Assembly: GCA_964623885.1 (NCBI GenBank)
Contig: CAZUVM010000043.1
Coordinates: forward strand, 1 to 63,329
From: CAZUVM01 sp964623885
Lineage (GTDB): Bacteria; Verrucomicrobiota; Verrucomicrobiia; Limisphaerales; UBA8199
Direction: 5' to 3'
Length of the DNA stretch: 63,329 nt
Both the position numbers and the translations under genes were made by a program. Of this stretch, positions 34,409 through 42,659 are shown piece after piece. Positions within the stretch are counted from its first letter, which is position 1; every line of letters begins with the position of its first letter. Under the pieces are notes generated by a model. The model was not told where the DNA came from and did not search any database. It was given only the letters and a program-made list of their open reading frames with translations.

Positions 34409-36934
34409 CTAGGATTGAGCGGCGAGTTCCGAGTGGCTGGCAAGATAGTTCTGCAGATAAGCGCGTATGCGTTCAAATTCGCGATTGGCGTCAACGGAAA
34501 GTTGCGGCGCAGTAGTGAGCTTACCTTCCAGGCCCTGGCGTTCGAGCTCGCGGAGCATGGTGGTGAGGCGCTTCATGCCGCAAGTGGAACTGGCGCCGGC
34601 GCAGCTATGGGCGAGGCGGCGCACATCGCCTGCATTTCGGGCGGCGACGGCAGCTTCGAGTTGTTCCAGCTGCTCGGTAGTTTGGGTCAGATACAGGGTG
34701 ATCAGTTCGCGCAAGTTTTCAAGACTGCCGTCAGTGAAATCCAATAAACGCTCCAATTCGACGGGAGGTTCCAAGTCCGGGTTTGCCGATGGCAGGGCGG
34801 CCACTGCAGAAGGCGTCTCGGGCAAAGGGGCTGCAGGGGTAGCCAGGGCTGACGGCGAGTTCATCGGCACTGGAACAGACGGGACGGACGCAACCGCCTC
34901 GGGCTGAGTAATCGGTTGGCTGGCACTGGCACTGACAATCGCGCCCCAGCGTTCGATGATGGCGCGGACGTCTTCCAGCCGTACAGGCTTGGCGATATAA
35001 TCGTCCATGCCCGCGGCAAGACATTTCTCGCGGTCGCCTTGCATCGCATTGGCGGTCATCGCCACAATGATCACGTGCGATTTTGAATTCGAACTCTGCT
35101 CGCGTTCGCGAATGGCACGGGTAGCTTCCAGGCCGCCCATTTCCGGCATCATGATGTCCATGAAGATCAGATCGTAGGGCTGGCGCTCGAAAGCCGCGAC
35201 GGCCTCGAGACCATTTGCAGCAAGGTCGGCGCGATAACCCATCTGCTGCAGCAGGCGGACCGCGACTTTCTGATTGATGGCGTTGTCATCGCACAGAAGC
35301 ATGCGGAGCGGCAAGCGTCGGGCCATGGCCGGATCAAGTTTGGCGGCAGGCGCAGGCGGACGGGAGGGTTTGACACCGGCCAGGATCCGAAGCAGCACTT
35401 GTTGGAGTTGCGCGGGCTTGATTGGCTTTGTCAGGCAAGCGGCAAAGGCTGCAAACTCGGGGTGGTCGGTATTGACTCCCATGGAAGTGAGCAGCACGAG
35501 AGGAAACGCGCATCGCGGGAGTGTCCGGATTTCATGAGCGAGCATGAGCCCATCCATTCCCGGCATCTGCATATCCAGCAAAGCCAGGTCGAAGGATTCC
35601 CCCGCGCGCAGCCATTCGAGCGCCTGAGCGGCGCTTTGCGTGCCGCGGGGCGCCATGCCCCATTTTGCGGCTTGCACGGTCAAAATGCGCGAGTTGGTTG
35701 GATTATCATCAACTACCAGCAAGCGCAGGCCGTTGAGCTGATTCTGCGGGCTGTCGATGCTCGCCGTTGAAGTTTCGGCCGCCGCGCACAGCGGCAGGGT
35801 AAAATGGAACGTGGACCCTTTGCCCGGCACGCTTTCGACCCACATTTTCCCGCCCATGAGTTCGACCAACCTTTTGCTGATAGCCAGGCCGAGCCCCGTT
35901 CCGCCGAACTGCCGGGCCGTTGAAGCGTCGCCCTGGCTGAAAGACTTAAACAAGCGAGCGAGGCGGTCAACCGGGATACCGATGCCGGTATCGCGAACCG
36001 AGAAATGGAGCTGCCAAGGGTCGGTGGCGCTGCCACCTGGAGCAGAAAGGGTTTTGACCTGAGTGATGACTTCTCCGGCAGAGGTAAATTTGATGGCATT
36101 GCTCAATAGATTTACAAGCACCTGGCGCAAACGGGTAACATCTCCCAGCACCCGGACGGGAATGCCGTCGTCCATTTGGTAGGCCAAATCGAGCTTCTTT
36201 TCGCTGCCTCTGGCGCCGAAGAGGTCCAGGCAATCCTCGAGGCAGGCACGCAAGTCAAAGGGCTGGTTCTCGAGTTCCAATTTGCCGGATTCGATTTTGG
36301 AGAAGTCGAGGATGTCATTGATGATCGTCAGCAAGGAATCACTGCTGGAGTAGATCGTCTCGATGTAACCATGCTGCTCGTGCGTTAGTGAAGTTTCGCG
36401 CAACAAGCCGGCCATGGCGATGATCCCATTCATCGGCGTGCGGATTTCATGGCTCATATGGGCCAGGAACTCCGCTTTGGCGCGGGCAGCGGACTCAGCG
36501 GCCACCCTGGCAGCAAGCAACTCGCGATTGGTAGCCGTCAATTCATCCTGAAGACGTTTCGCCCGAAGAGCGGCACCAACCCGGGCGCGCAATTCCGCTG
36601 ATTCGAAGGGCTTGGTCACGTAATCCACAGCGCCGAGTTCAAAGCCGCGCAATTTATCGGCCGTGCTTTGCCAAGCGGTGAGCACGATGACTGGGATGCT
36701 CTGCAGCTCCGGCGTTTCTTTAATCTGCCGAAGCAGCGTGAAACCGTTTTCTCCAGGCAATCCAAGATCCAGCAAGATCAAATCAAATCGCCTCTCACGC
36801 AGGAAAGTGAGCGCCTGGGTAATGGTGCGTGCCGACGTCAAAGTAGCGTCGTCCGGCCGCAGCAACGGCCCGAGCAGCGCTGGCAAACCCGGATCATCCT
36901 CCACCAGCAAAATTTGCGAAGCAGGCGAACTCAT
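34409..36934 (-). CDS. Hybrid histidine kinase, REC-HK-REC-REC-Hpt
   Basis: An 841-residue soluble kinase. REC1 at 5-120 (LILLDLGLPGENG) is followed by HisKA with FLAHMSHEIRTPMNG near residue 160. The ATPase domain has LVNLLSNAIKF (N box), RDTGIGIP (G1) and GGTGLGLAISKRLVE (G2). REC2 (LALLDMQMPGMDG) and REC3 (LIFMDIMMPEMGG) come next, and a C-terminal Hpt has AHSCAGASSTCG near residue 790. There is no transmembrane or obvious sensor domain, so its input must come via REC1 or another protein. It is the upstream partner of the REC-Hpt-REC gene, 2 nt away. Confidence 0.9.
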   Translation of the reverse strand: MSSPASQILLVEDDPGLPALLGPLLRPDDATLTSARTITQALTFLRERRFDLILLDLGLPGENGFTLLRQIKETPELQSIPVIVLTAWQSTADKLRGFELGAVDYVTKPFESAELRARVGAALRAKRLQDELTATNRELLAARVAAESAARAKAEFLAHMSHEIRTPMNGIIAMAGLLRETSLTHEQHGYIETIYSSSDSLLTIINDILDFSKIESGKLELENQPFDLRACLEDCLDLFGARGSEKKLDLAYQMDDGIPVRVLGDVTRLRQVLVNLLSNAIKFTSAGEVITQVKTLSAPGGSATDPWQLHFSVRDTGIGIPVDRLARLFKSFSQGDASTARQFGGTGLGLAISKRLVELMGGKMWVESVPGKGSTFHFTLPLCAAAETSTASIDSPQNQLNGLRLLVVDDNPTNSRILTVQAAKWGMAPRGTQSAAQALEWLRAGESFDLALLDMQMPGMDGLMLAHEIRTLPRCAFPLVLLTSMGVNTDHPEFAAFAACLTKPIKPAQLQQVLLRILAGVKPSRPPAPAAKLDPAMARRLPLRMLLCDDNAINQKVAVRLLQQMGYRADLAANGLEAVAAFERQPYDLIFMDIMMPEMGGLEATRAIREREQSSNSKSHVIIVAMTANAMQGDREKCLAAGMDDYIAKPVRLEDVRAIIERWGAIVSASASQPITQPEAVASVPSVPVPMNSPSALATPAAPLPETPSAVAALPSANPDLEPPVELERLLDFTDGSLENLRELITLYLTQTTEQLEQLEAAVAARNAGDVRRLAHSCAGASSTCGMKRLTTMLRELERQGLEGKLTTAPQLSVDANREFERIRAYLQNYLASHSELAAQS

Positions 36935-37403
36935 GGCACACAGGCGTAATCCGGCTATTCTCAGCTAAAAGACAACATAAGGACGGCTCTGAGAGAGCAC
37001 ATTTAACACCAATTACGCAGAGCAGGCGAGAGTAAGTTATTCCCCGGCAATAATCCAACCCGCCGAGGGTGCAGGCACTAAGGGCGGTTTGAAAAATGCT
37101 GTAGTCGTGCTGAAGCGCGACTGAAATCAGATCGCAGCTTCGGCGTATCCACATTCCCGCTGCTGGAGCCGGGACTCGCTATGCCCGCGTTTTCCAAACC
37201 ATGGTTTAAGTCTTTGCTTTACTGATGCCTGCGCAGATTTCCACACAGGTTAGCATAGCGTGTCCCAAAGCAGGACAGAGTGCAGCGAAGAAGTGCGAGG
37301 CTCGAAGGTCGAAGGAAGGCCGAATGGCCGAAGCCCGAACGTGACGCACTCAGTAATCCTTCCACCTTCGGATTTCGGTCTTACCAGGACCTTTGCAACA
37401 GAC
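36935..37403. other. 469-nt spacer upstream of the hybrid kinase, with repeat words near 37295
   Basis: I see no gene. Positions 37290-37340 carry GGCTCGAAGGTCGAAGGAAGGCCGAATGGCCGAAGCCCGAA, a string of overlapping GAAGGCCGAA words resembling material at 51777-51890. The rest lacks clear promoter boxes; the upstream half is presumably the leader of the kinase gene on the minus strand. Confidence 0.4.
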
Positions 37404-37820
37404 TCAATTCGGGCGATACCAATGAACTTCGATCTGATCTTCGACGCGAGTTACACCCGGAAGCGCCACAATTCGCTCCACAAGCTTCTTTTTATCGGTC
37501 GGCGTAGGCATGGTGCCCCTCAACGTTACAACGCCTTGACGTGCGCTGGCGATGACGTTGCTTGGAGGCGTAGCCAGCTTTTTGTCATTCATTAGTAAAT
37601 CCCGGATTTCCTGCCCGATCTTTATGTCCTCAGGCGATGCAGGCGATTGCCCTGAATTTCCAGGTCCGGAATACATACGATTTTGATCGCGATCGGACGT
37701 GGGCGCTAAAAGGCTTGGGTCCAACGGAGTGTAAGTAGCCGTTTGCTCATGATGGTCCGAAGCACAGCCGGCGCATAATAATAGCGGAATAACCGCCCAA
37801 AACAGTGATTTTGTTTTCAT
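37404..37820 (-). CDS. BON-domain lipoprotein
   Basis: A 138-residue protein with a lipoprotein signal. MKTKSLFWAVIPLLLCAGC ends in a good lipobox (L-C-A-G-C, cysteine about residue 19). A spacer of about 45 residues rich in Ser, Pro and Gly follows. Residues about 65-138 match one BON domain: EIRDLLMNDKKL, IASARQGVVTLRGTMPTPTDKK, and ALPGVTRVEDQIEV. BON proteins are periplasmic, phospholipid- or envelope-stress-linked. Only one BON domain is present, so this is a minimal form. It is a stand-alone gene. Confidence 0.85.
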   Translation of the reverse strand: MKTKSLFWAVIPLLLCAGCASDHHEQTATYTPLDPSLLAPTSDRDQNRMYSGPGNSGQSPASPEDIKIGQEIRDLLMNDKKLATPPSNVIASARQGVVTLRGTMPTPTDKKKLVERIVALPGVTRVEDQIEVHWYRPN

Positions 37821-37928
37821 AAATGTCGAGTGAATTTCGCCTCGGCGGATCGCGCCGAGCCATGGGGGATGTCCCTCAAAAACAGGTTATTAAATGCGGG
37901 GAAATGACGGGTTAACCCAGCCCGAAGT

Positions 37929-38606
37929 TCAAGCTGGCGCCAACTGCTTTAACTCTCGTTGGATGTTGCGCCAATGTGTGCCGTGCCAGAACAACTTTCC
38001 GCAGCGAGTGCAGACGAAGTACTCGTCGAGCCAACGGTAGGTACGAGGGGGTATTTGGGCGCGCAAGGCTTGCTTATCGCCTGGGCGCAATTCGCCGCCG
38101 CAGCTCATGCAACGTGGAGTGCGAGCGGACAGGTTGAATTCGCGAAAAACCAGCGAGAGTTGCTCCGAGATGCTAAGCGTAGGAGGCAACCAGAAGGCAG
38201 GCAGAATCCGATCACGCAACAACCGCCGTTCCATCAACATACTGTCGGTGGTCACGATGACAGCGGCAATTTGGCGCGCACGTTTTAAGAGATCATCATC
38301 GTCAATTCCTGCGTCCCAAAGCGCCTCGTATCCGGCAGCGCGCAACCAACGAGCCAAGCCGCCCAGACCGGCATCACAAAAGAACCGCTCCGGAGCGGTT
38401 TTAGGCAACCGTGGGCGGAAGGCCGGCCGCGCAGCCAGCGATTCGTAAGTTTCAGTCAGCATTTTCGCCAGCGGCACTTTCCCCAATTCGCTGCTCCGGC
38501 GCGCCTTGGCAACGAGCCAGTCGACGCCGCGTTGCAATTGGCGGGCGTGCACCTGCAGCAAAAGCCAGCGAAACCGAGTTTCGTATGCTTTCAGAATTCG
38601 GCTCAT
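37929..38606 (-). CDS. Mut7-C RNase domain protein with C-terminal zinc ribbon
   Basis: A 225-residue protein. Residues 1-60 are a charged helical segment. Residues about 75-160 match the Mut7-C (PIN-like) domain: FFCDAGLGGLARWLRAAGYE, the acidic DDDDLLKRA and VIVTTDS. The C-terminus has CMSCGGEL and CTRCGKLFWHGTHW, two CxxC pairs forming the Mut7-C zinc ribbon. The domain is a predicted metal-dependent RNase. The acidic residues Asp (FCDAG) and DDDD are present. RNA target unknown. It is the upstream gene of the BON lipoprotein, with 108 nt of space. Confidence 0.85.
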   Translation of the reverse strand: MSRILKAYETRFRWLLLQVHARQLQRGVDWLVAKARRSSELGKVPLAKMLTETYESLAARPAFRPRLPKTAPERFFCDAGLGGLARWLRAAGYEALWDAGIDDDDLLKRARQIAAVIVTTDSMLMERRLLRDRILPAFWLPPTLSISEQLSLVFREFNLSARTPRCMSCGGELRPGDKQALRAQIPPRTYRWLDEYFVCTRCGKLFWHGTHWRNIQRELKQLAPA

Positions 38607-38775
38607 ATGCCAGCGAGAATGAGCAACTCCTGATTACTTGCTGCTTGGACTGCAGCATTAAGTCAATCCAATGTCAAATTCGCCACGTATAAAGTCAACC
38701 TGGGTTTCCTCGTCCGAGAGTTTGACAACGCGCGGCAAGCGGTTAGTTTCTCCGCCGGGTTGAATTCTAAATTCT

Positions 38776-39219
38776 ATGGCTGACATAAAACGACAAGCGC
38801 AGGCGCAATGGACGGGCGAGCTACTTTCAGGCTCAGGCAAGATCTCAACCAACAGTGGTGTATTGCGAGACGTTCCGTACTCGGTTCCCTCGCGGTTCGA
38901 GAACGCCAAAGGAACAAATCCTGAGGAGCTGCTGGCCGCAGCCCACGCCGGCTGCTTCAGCATGATGCTGTCAAAGATTCTGGGCGACATGAAGAAAACC
39001 GCTTCAGCGATTTCGACGAAGGCCACGCTGACCCTGGGTCAACGCGGAGGCGGTTGGAAGATAACCCAAGTGCACATCGAGACTGAAGTTGGAGGATCGG
39101 GCCTGGATCAAGAAACGGTGAAACGTGCCGCGGAACAGGCGAAAGAACAATGCCCTGTCTCGGTGCTGCTCAAACCCGGTCTGGAGTCCATCACGCTCGA
39201 AACAAAATTCAGAGGCTAA
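38776..39219 (+). CDS. osmC: OsmC/Ohr-family peroxiredoxin-like protein
   Basis: A 147-residue OsmC-type peroxidase that reduces organic hydroperoxides. The peroxidatic Cys is in NPEELLAAAHAGCFSMML near residue 62. The resolving Cys is in EQCPVSVLL near residue 127. The N-terminal GELLSGSGKISTNSGVL is also typical. Full length. It is an isolated plus-strand gene between divergent neighbours. A peroxiredoxin lies 1.5 kb away. Confidence 0.9.
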   Translation: MADIKRQAQAQWTGELLSGSGKISTNSGVLRDVPYSVPSRFENAKGTNPEELLAAAHAGCFSMMLSKILGDMKKTASAISTKATLTLGQRGGGWKITQVHIETEVGGSGLDQETVKRAAEQAKEQCPVSVLLKPGLESITLETKFRG

Positions 39220-39293
39220 AGGTTCGGGGAGCAGTCGCCGCTTGCGTAGCACGAGTGCCGGCAGACTTGCGCTGAGATTTTGGAATCGTGGCT

Positions 39294-39318
39294 GCTGCGG
39301 GCCGGGACGTCCCACGCT
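39294..39318. repeat. Dispersed imperfect palindrome, copy 2
   Basis: GCTGCGGGCCGGGACGTCCC followed by ACGCT differs at two positions from the copy at 6137-6161. It lies in the 110-nt spacer between the OsmC stop and the response regulator stop, so it may also serve as part of a bidirectional terminator region. Confidence 0.65.
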
Positions 39319-39329
39319 CCGAGCGAACT

Positions 39330-40589
39330 TTAGCCGATGCGGCCCTTCAGTAAGTGCATCACTACTTTGGCGGCCAACTCGAGTGGCAGGATTGGCTTGG
39401 CAATCAAATCGTCCCCGCCACTGAGCATGCTTTTAGCCCGCGTTTGAAAATCGCTGTGCACGGTGACATAGATAACCGGTGTCCTCGCGTAAGCCGGCAA
39501 AGCGCGCAGTCGTTTGCAGAGTTCAAACCCATCGAGCCCGGGCATTTCAATGTCGAGCAGGATCAGGTCAAACTCCTCCTGTTGGACCCACTGCCAGGCC
39601 ACTTCCGGATCTTCGGTGGAGCGAGCTTCGATCTGGGCATCACGTAATGCAGATACCGCCAAACGGTTCGAAACTGCATCATCATCCACTACCAATACAC
39701 TAGCAGCATGCGGAACCGCCAGGCGGGACTCGCGAGCCTGCTGGAAAAGCCGTTCCATGCAGTCCACCAGGTTGGCAAGAGTATGACGGACAGAAGGTGT
39801 GATGCGCGTAGGATTGTCGAGCAGCACATACAATAGCGCCTCAAGCACCGTAGCCAATTGAGTCACCTGCTTGTACTCCGTCTGACCGGCAGTCGCGGTG
39901 AGCACGTGAATGCTTCGATAAAAATCCTGCAACCGCGGCTTCTGGTCAGGTCCGGTCACAGGGGCGCGGGCAAACGCCTGAAATAACCGGCGCAAGTCGG
40001 CGCAAATCGCGGGGCTCTGGGCCAGCAATTGCTCACCAGCGTTTGCATCAGATTCGGGCTCAGAGGTTGGCGGGATCTGGGGTTGGGTCTCAAAAGCAGT
40101 AATCCCGCCTGAAGTGGATCGGTTAGCCGGCTGAGCCGACGAGTCAAGTGGCTTTGTTTCGGCAGGAGTCTCAACGGCGTTGGAGGGACCGGAGATTTCC
40201 GAAGCGTCACTCGACGACGGCTTGGTTTCAAGAATCCCATCAATGACGCTCATTAAAACGCTCGGGCTGCATTGGGCTTTGAGCAGGGCGGCTTCAATGC
40301 CAAGATTCGCCGCGGCGCGACCCAAATCGTTCAAGTATGCATTGGTAAGCACAACAACGGGAGTTTTGGCCAACCTCGGCTCCTCCCGTATGAATTTGAG
40401 TACCTGGACGCCCGAAACGTTGGGCATCAGCAAATCGAGCACCACCAGATCGGGTCGTGCAGAACGGAGAATGGCGATGGCCGCCGCACCATCAGCGGCG
40501 GTGTTCACCTGAAAACCATGGGCGGACAGACGGTCGCGATAGGACCGCGTCACCATAGCATCGTCATCAACCAGGAGAACTCGCTTCAT
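39330..40589 (-). CDS. REC-Hpt-REC phosphorelay protein, paralog of 33147
   Basis: A 419-residue protein of the same architecture and length as the gene at 33147. REC1 has VDDDAMVTRSY and LVVLDLLMPNVSG; the middle helical domain has SIHVLTATAGQTEYKQV where the Hpt histidine falls; REC2 has VVDDDAVSNRL and LILLDIEMPGLDG with VTVHSDF and AKPILPLEL. The linkers differ, so these are old paralogs. It has no kinase neighbour; it lies between OsmC and a peroxiredoxin, on the opposite strand to both. Confidence 0.85.
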   Translation of the reverse strand: MKRVLLVDDDAMVTRSYRDRLSAHGFQVNTAADGAAAIAILRSARPDLVVLDLLMPNVSGVQVLKFIREEPRLAKTPVVVLTNAYLNDLGRAAANLGIEAALLKAQCSPSVLMSVIDGILETKPSSSDASEISGPSNAVETPAETKPLDSSAQPANRSTSGGITAFETQPQIPPTSEPESDANAGEQLLAQSPAICADLRRLFQAFARAPVTGPDQKPRLQDFYRSIHVLTATAGQTEYKQVTQLATVLEALLYVLLDNPTRITPSVRHTLANLVDCMERLFQQARESRLAVPHAASVLVVDDDAVSNRLAVSALRDAQIEARSTEDPEVAWQWVQQEEFDLILLDIEMPGLDGFELCKRLRALPAYARTPVIYVTVHSDFQTRAKSMLSGGDDLIAKPILPLELAAKVVMHLLKGRIG

Positions 40590-40740
40590 AGGAAGCCCAG
40601 AACTTGCAGCGTCTTATACTGCAGCAGTGCTGCGTTGGCCAGTTCTTTCCTGGCCGGTTGCCGCTCGAGAGCAGGTCGCAAGCCAACTCGGAGTTCCCCG
40701 CCGATTTGACAAGAACAAACTCGCTGCGAATGTTTCCGAG

Positions 40741-41292
40741 ATGAAATCTCTCACCACCAAAATTGGAGCGCTGCTTTCGTGCGCGCTGGTGTCCGTGGGC
40801 AGCTTAATTGCCGGAGAGACTGCCAAAACTCCGGCGGTTGGCGACATCGCCCCACCGGTCTCCGGCAAGGATCAAAACGGCAAGGATTGGAAGCTGAGTG
40901 ACGCCCGGGGCAAAAAGATCGTGCTGCTTTACTTTTATCCCAAAGACGATACCCCTGGCTGCACCAAGGAGGCTTGTGGGTTCCGCGACCGTATCGGAGA
41001 ACTGCAAAATGACGGCGTAGAGGTCATCGGCGTTAGCTTTGACTCCGCCGAAAGCCACCAGAAGTTCATTAATAAGTACGGGCTGAATTTCCCCTTACTC
41101 GTGGATACTGATGGAAAAATCGCGGACGCCTATGGAACGCGCATGGTCGGACGGAACATGGACCGGCGGGTCAGTTTTCTCATCGATCGTGACGGAAAAA
41201 TTGTCCACGTCACCGATAACATGAGCGCGGACGCGCACCTGACGGAGATGCGTGACGCGATCACGAAACTGAAAAGCTCAGGAAAGGCTTAA
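40741..41292 (+). CDS. Exported peroxiredoxin, BCP/AhpC-TSA type
   Basis: From the ATG at 40741 the protein has 183 residues: signal peptide MKSLTTKIGALLSCALVSVGSLIAG, then a thioredoxin-fold peroxiredoxin. The peroxidatic Cys is in DDTPGCTKEACG near residue 73, with a second Cys five residues later as the BCP-type resolving Cys. The rest (FPLLVDTDGKIADAYG) is conserved. Export indicates periplasmic peroxide defence. The longer start at 40627 adds 38 residues before a signal peptide and is rejected. It converges with the LuxR-type regulator. Confidence 0.9.
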   Translation: MKSLTTKIGALLSCALVSVGSLIAGETAKTPAVGDIAPPVSGKDQNGKDWKLSDARGKKIVLLYFYPKDDTPGCTKEACGFRDRIGELQNDGVEVIGVSFDSAESHQKFINKYGLNFPLLVDTDGKIADAYGTRMVGRNMDRRVSFLIDRDGKIVHVTDNMSADAHLTEMRDAITKLKSSGKA

Positions 41293-41322
41293 GCCTTACC
41301 AGATCGCTTCAAGGCTTAAGTT

Positions 41323-42003
41323 TCAGCTTTCGCTTGATTCGGGATCTTTGAGGCTTATCAAGCCGCTTTGAATCGCAAAACGTGTCAGGCCCGCAACGCT
41401 GTGAATATTGAGCTTACGCATAATGCGCTCGCGATGGGTTTCGACAGTGCGCACACCGACCTCGAGGCGCGCAGCAATTTCCTTGTTGCTCAGACCCTCG
41501 GCGATCGCAATGAGGACCTCGCGCTCGCGATTGCTAATCTGGTTCGGGTGTGGCCCTTCGCCTCCGCGGACGTATTGATTAAGGGCAGTGCGAGCAATCT
41601 CGGGGCTGAAAAAGGTTTTGCCGCCATAAACCGTCTCAACGGCTCTAGCGAGCTCTTCGGGTGGTGCTGATTTGAGGACGTAGCCGCGAGCGCCGGACTG
41701 GAGGATGCGCAGAATCACGTCTGGCTGACTGTGCATCGACAAAATGATAACCTTGATTTGCGGGCACTCTTTGCGAAGAACTTCCGCAGCGGTGAGACCG
41801 TTCATGCGCGGCATGTCGATATCCATCAGCACTACGTCGGGCGCCAAATCCCTGGCTTTGCTAATGCCTTCCTGGCCATCGGCGGCTTCGCCAATGACCT
41901 GCAATTGCTCGTGGCGCGAAAGACAAGAACCAACGCCTTTGCGGACCACCGGATGATCATCGACCAACAGGATGCGAATAGTGTTTTTACCAGTCGTTTT
42001 CAT
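41323..42003 (-). CDS. NarL/FixJ-type LuxR response regulator
   Basis: From the ATG at 42003 (MKTTGKNTIRILLVDDHP) the protein has 226 residues. Receiver: VDDHPVVRKG, acceptor Asp in VVLMDIDMPRMNG, Lys in GYVLKSAPP. The C-terminal LuxR HTH has SNREREVLIAIAEGLSNKEIAARL and VGVRTVETHRERIMRKL. It binds DNA when phosphorylated. A start at 42126 would add 41 residues without similarity. No histidine kinase is adjacent; the neighbouring REC-Hpt-REC protein could act as relay, by inference. Confidence 0.92.
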   Translation of the reverse strand: MKTTGKNTIRILLVDDHPVVRKGVGSCLSRHEQLQVIGEAADGQEGISKARDLAPDVVLMDIDMPRMNGLTAAEVLRKECPQIKVIILSMHSQPDVILRILQSGARGYVLKSAPPEELARAVETVYGGKTFFSPEIARTALNQYVRGGEGPHPNQISNREREVLIAIAEGLSNKEIAARLEVGVRTVETHRERIMRKLNIHSVAGLTRFAIQSGLISLKDPESSES

Positions 42004-42495
42004 GGAACGCGTAACTGCAGATGGATGAATCCTGGGCGGGAATGGAATTGCCTCCCGAGATTTTGTGCCAGGACGAGCGGTAATAAATTCAGACAAGGTC
42101 ATGCTCATGCGACAGAGTTTGGGCAATTGGGGTTCTTCAAGCGTGGTTAGTGCGATATTCCGGCATTCAGCTTATTCATCTAACTAGAGTGTAGGCGGGT
42201 GGGGAAAACGAACAATCGGGGCACCACTTCATCGGAGCACCGGTGAAATCGTGGAGTGAAAAACAGGGGGAAACCCGGGACACCCCGGGGTTAACGCAGG
42301 GCGGGGCGCCCATTCTCGAACCACACACGGACACAAAACAACTTAGACTTTACGGATCTCTAACCGGAAAAGTTTACCAAGTTCGACCCGCTGAGCCAAG
42401 CCCATCTTCCGCTTTATTTCGTCACGCAATCAACGAAGACAGCGTAAGTGCCTTTGTCCTTGAACGAAGTGGTGGGCTGCTCCAGATTGGTCGTT
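42004..42495. other. Spacer between the LuxR regulator and the SRP RNA
   Basis: No convincing gene. GACACCCCGGGGTTAACGC around 42280 and ACCGGAAAAGTT around 42365 are not recognised motifs. The SRP RNA promoter should be in the last 60 nt; I do not see a consensus -35/-10 pair. A short plus ORF at 42243-42602 only arises because it runs over the SRP RNA. Confidence 0.35.
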
Positions 42496-42587
42496 GCCAG
42501 GGCCCATGGAATGTGGACTTACGAACCCCGCCAGGGCCGGAAGGCAGCAACGGTAGTTTGCTCTGCGTCTGCCGTGGTCACCCTGGC
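42496..42587 (+). ncRNA. ffs: 4.5S signal recognition particle RNA
   Basis: The plus strand holds the conserved SRP core CGCCAGGGCCGGAAGGCAGCAACGG near 42530-42553. The outer stem is GCCAGGG (42496-42502) with CCCTGGC (42581-42587), continued by CCATGG with CCGTGG, giving one long hairpin of 92 nt as in the bacterial short type. The tetraloop-proximal GGAAGGCAGC is the Ffh-binding motif. It lies directly upstream of dnaX, a classical place for ffs. Its 3' end runs into a T-rich sequence. Confidence 0.85.
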
Positions 42588-42659
42588 ATTTTCAATTTTT
42601 GATTTTCGATTGAGTGGAAGCCATGCTGGGCCCACAATCAAAATCAAAAATTGAAAATG
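42587..42659 (+). repeat. Long AT-rich inverted repeat that includes the dnaX start codon
   Basis: Left arm 42587-42612 (CATTTTCAATTTTTGATTTTCGATTG) and right arm 42635-42659 match as inverted repeats over 25 bp with one bulged base; the loop is 22 nt. A perfect 20-bp AT stem lies next to the SRP RNA end. The right arm ends in AAAATG, whose ATG at 42657 begins dnaX. There is no Shine-Dalgarno for dnaX between. The structure may terminate the SRP RNA and mask dnaX translation. Confidence 0.65.

Noticed and set aside
42243..42602. Plus ORF over the SRP RNA
   Set aside because: The 3' half is the SRP RNA hairpin itself; the ORF has no family and no start context.
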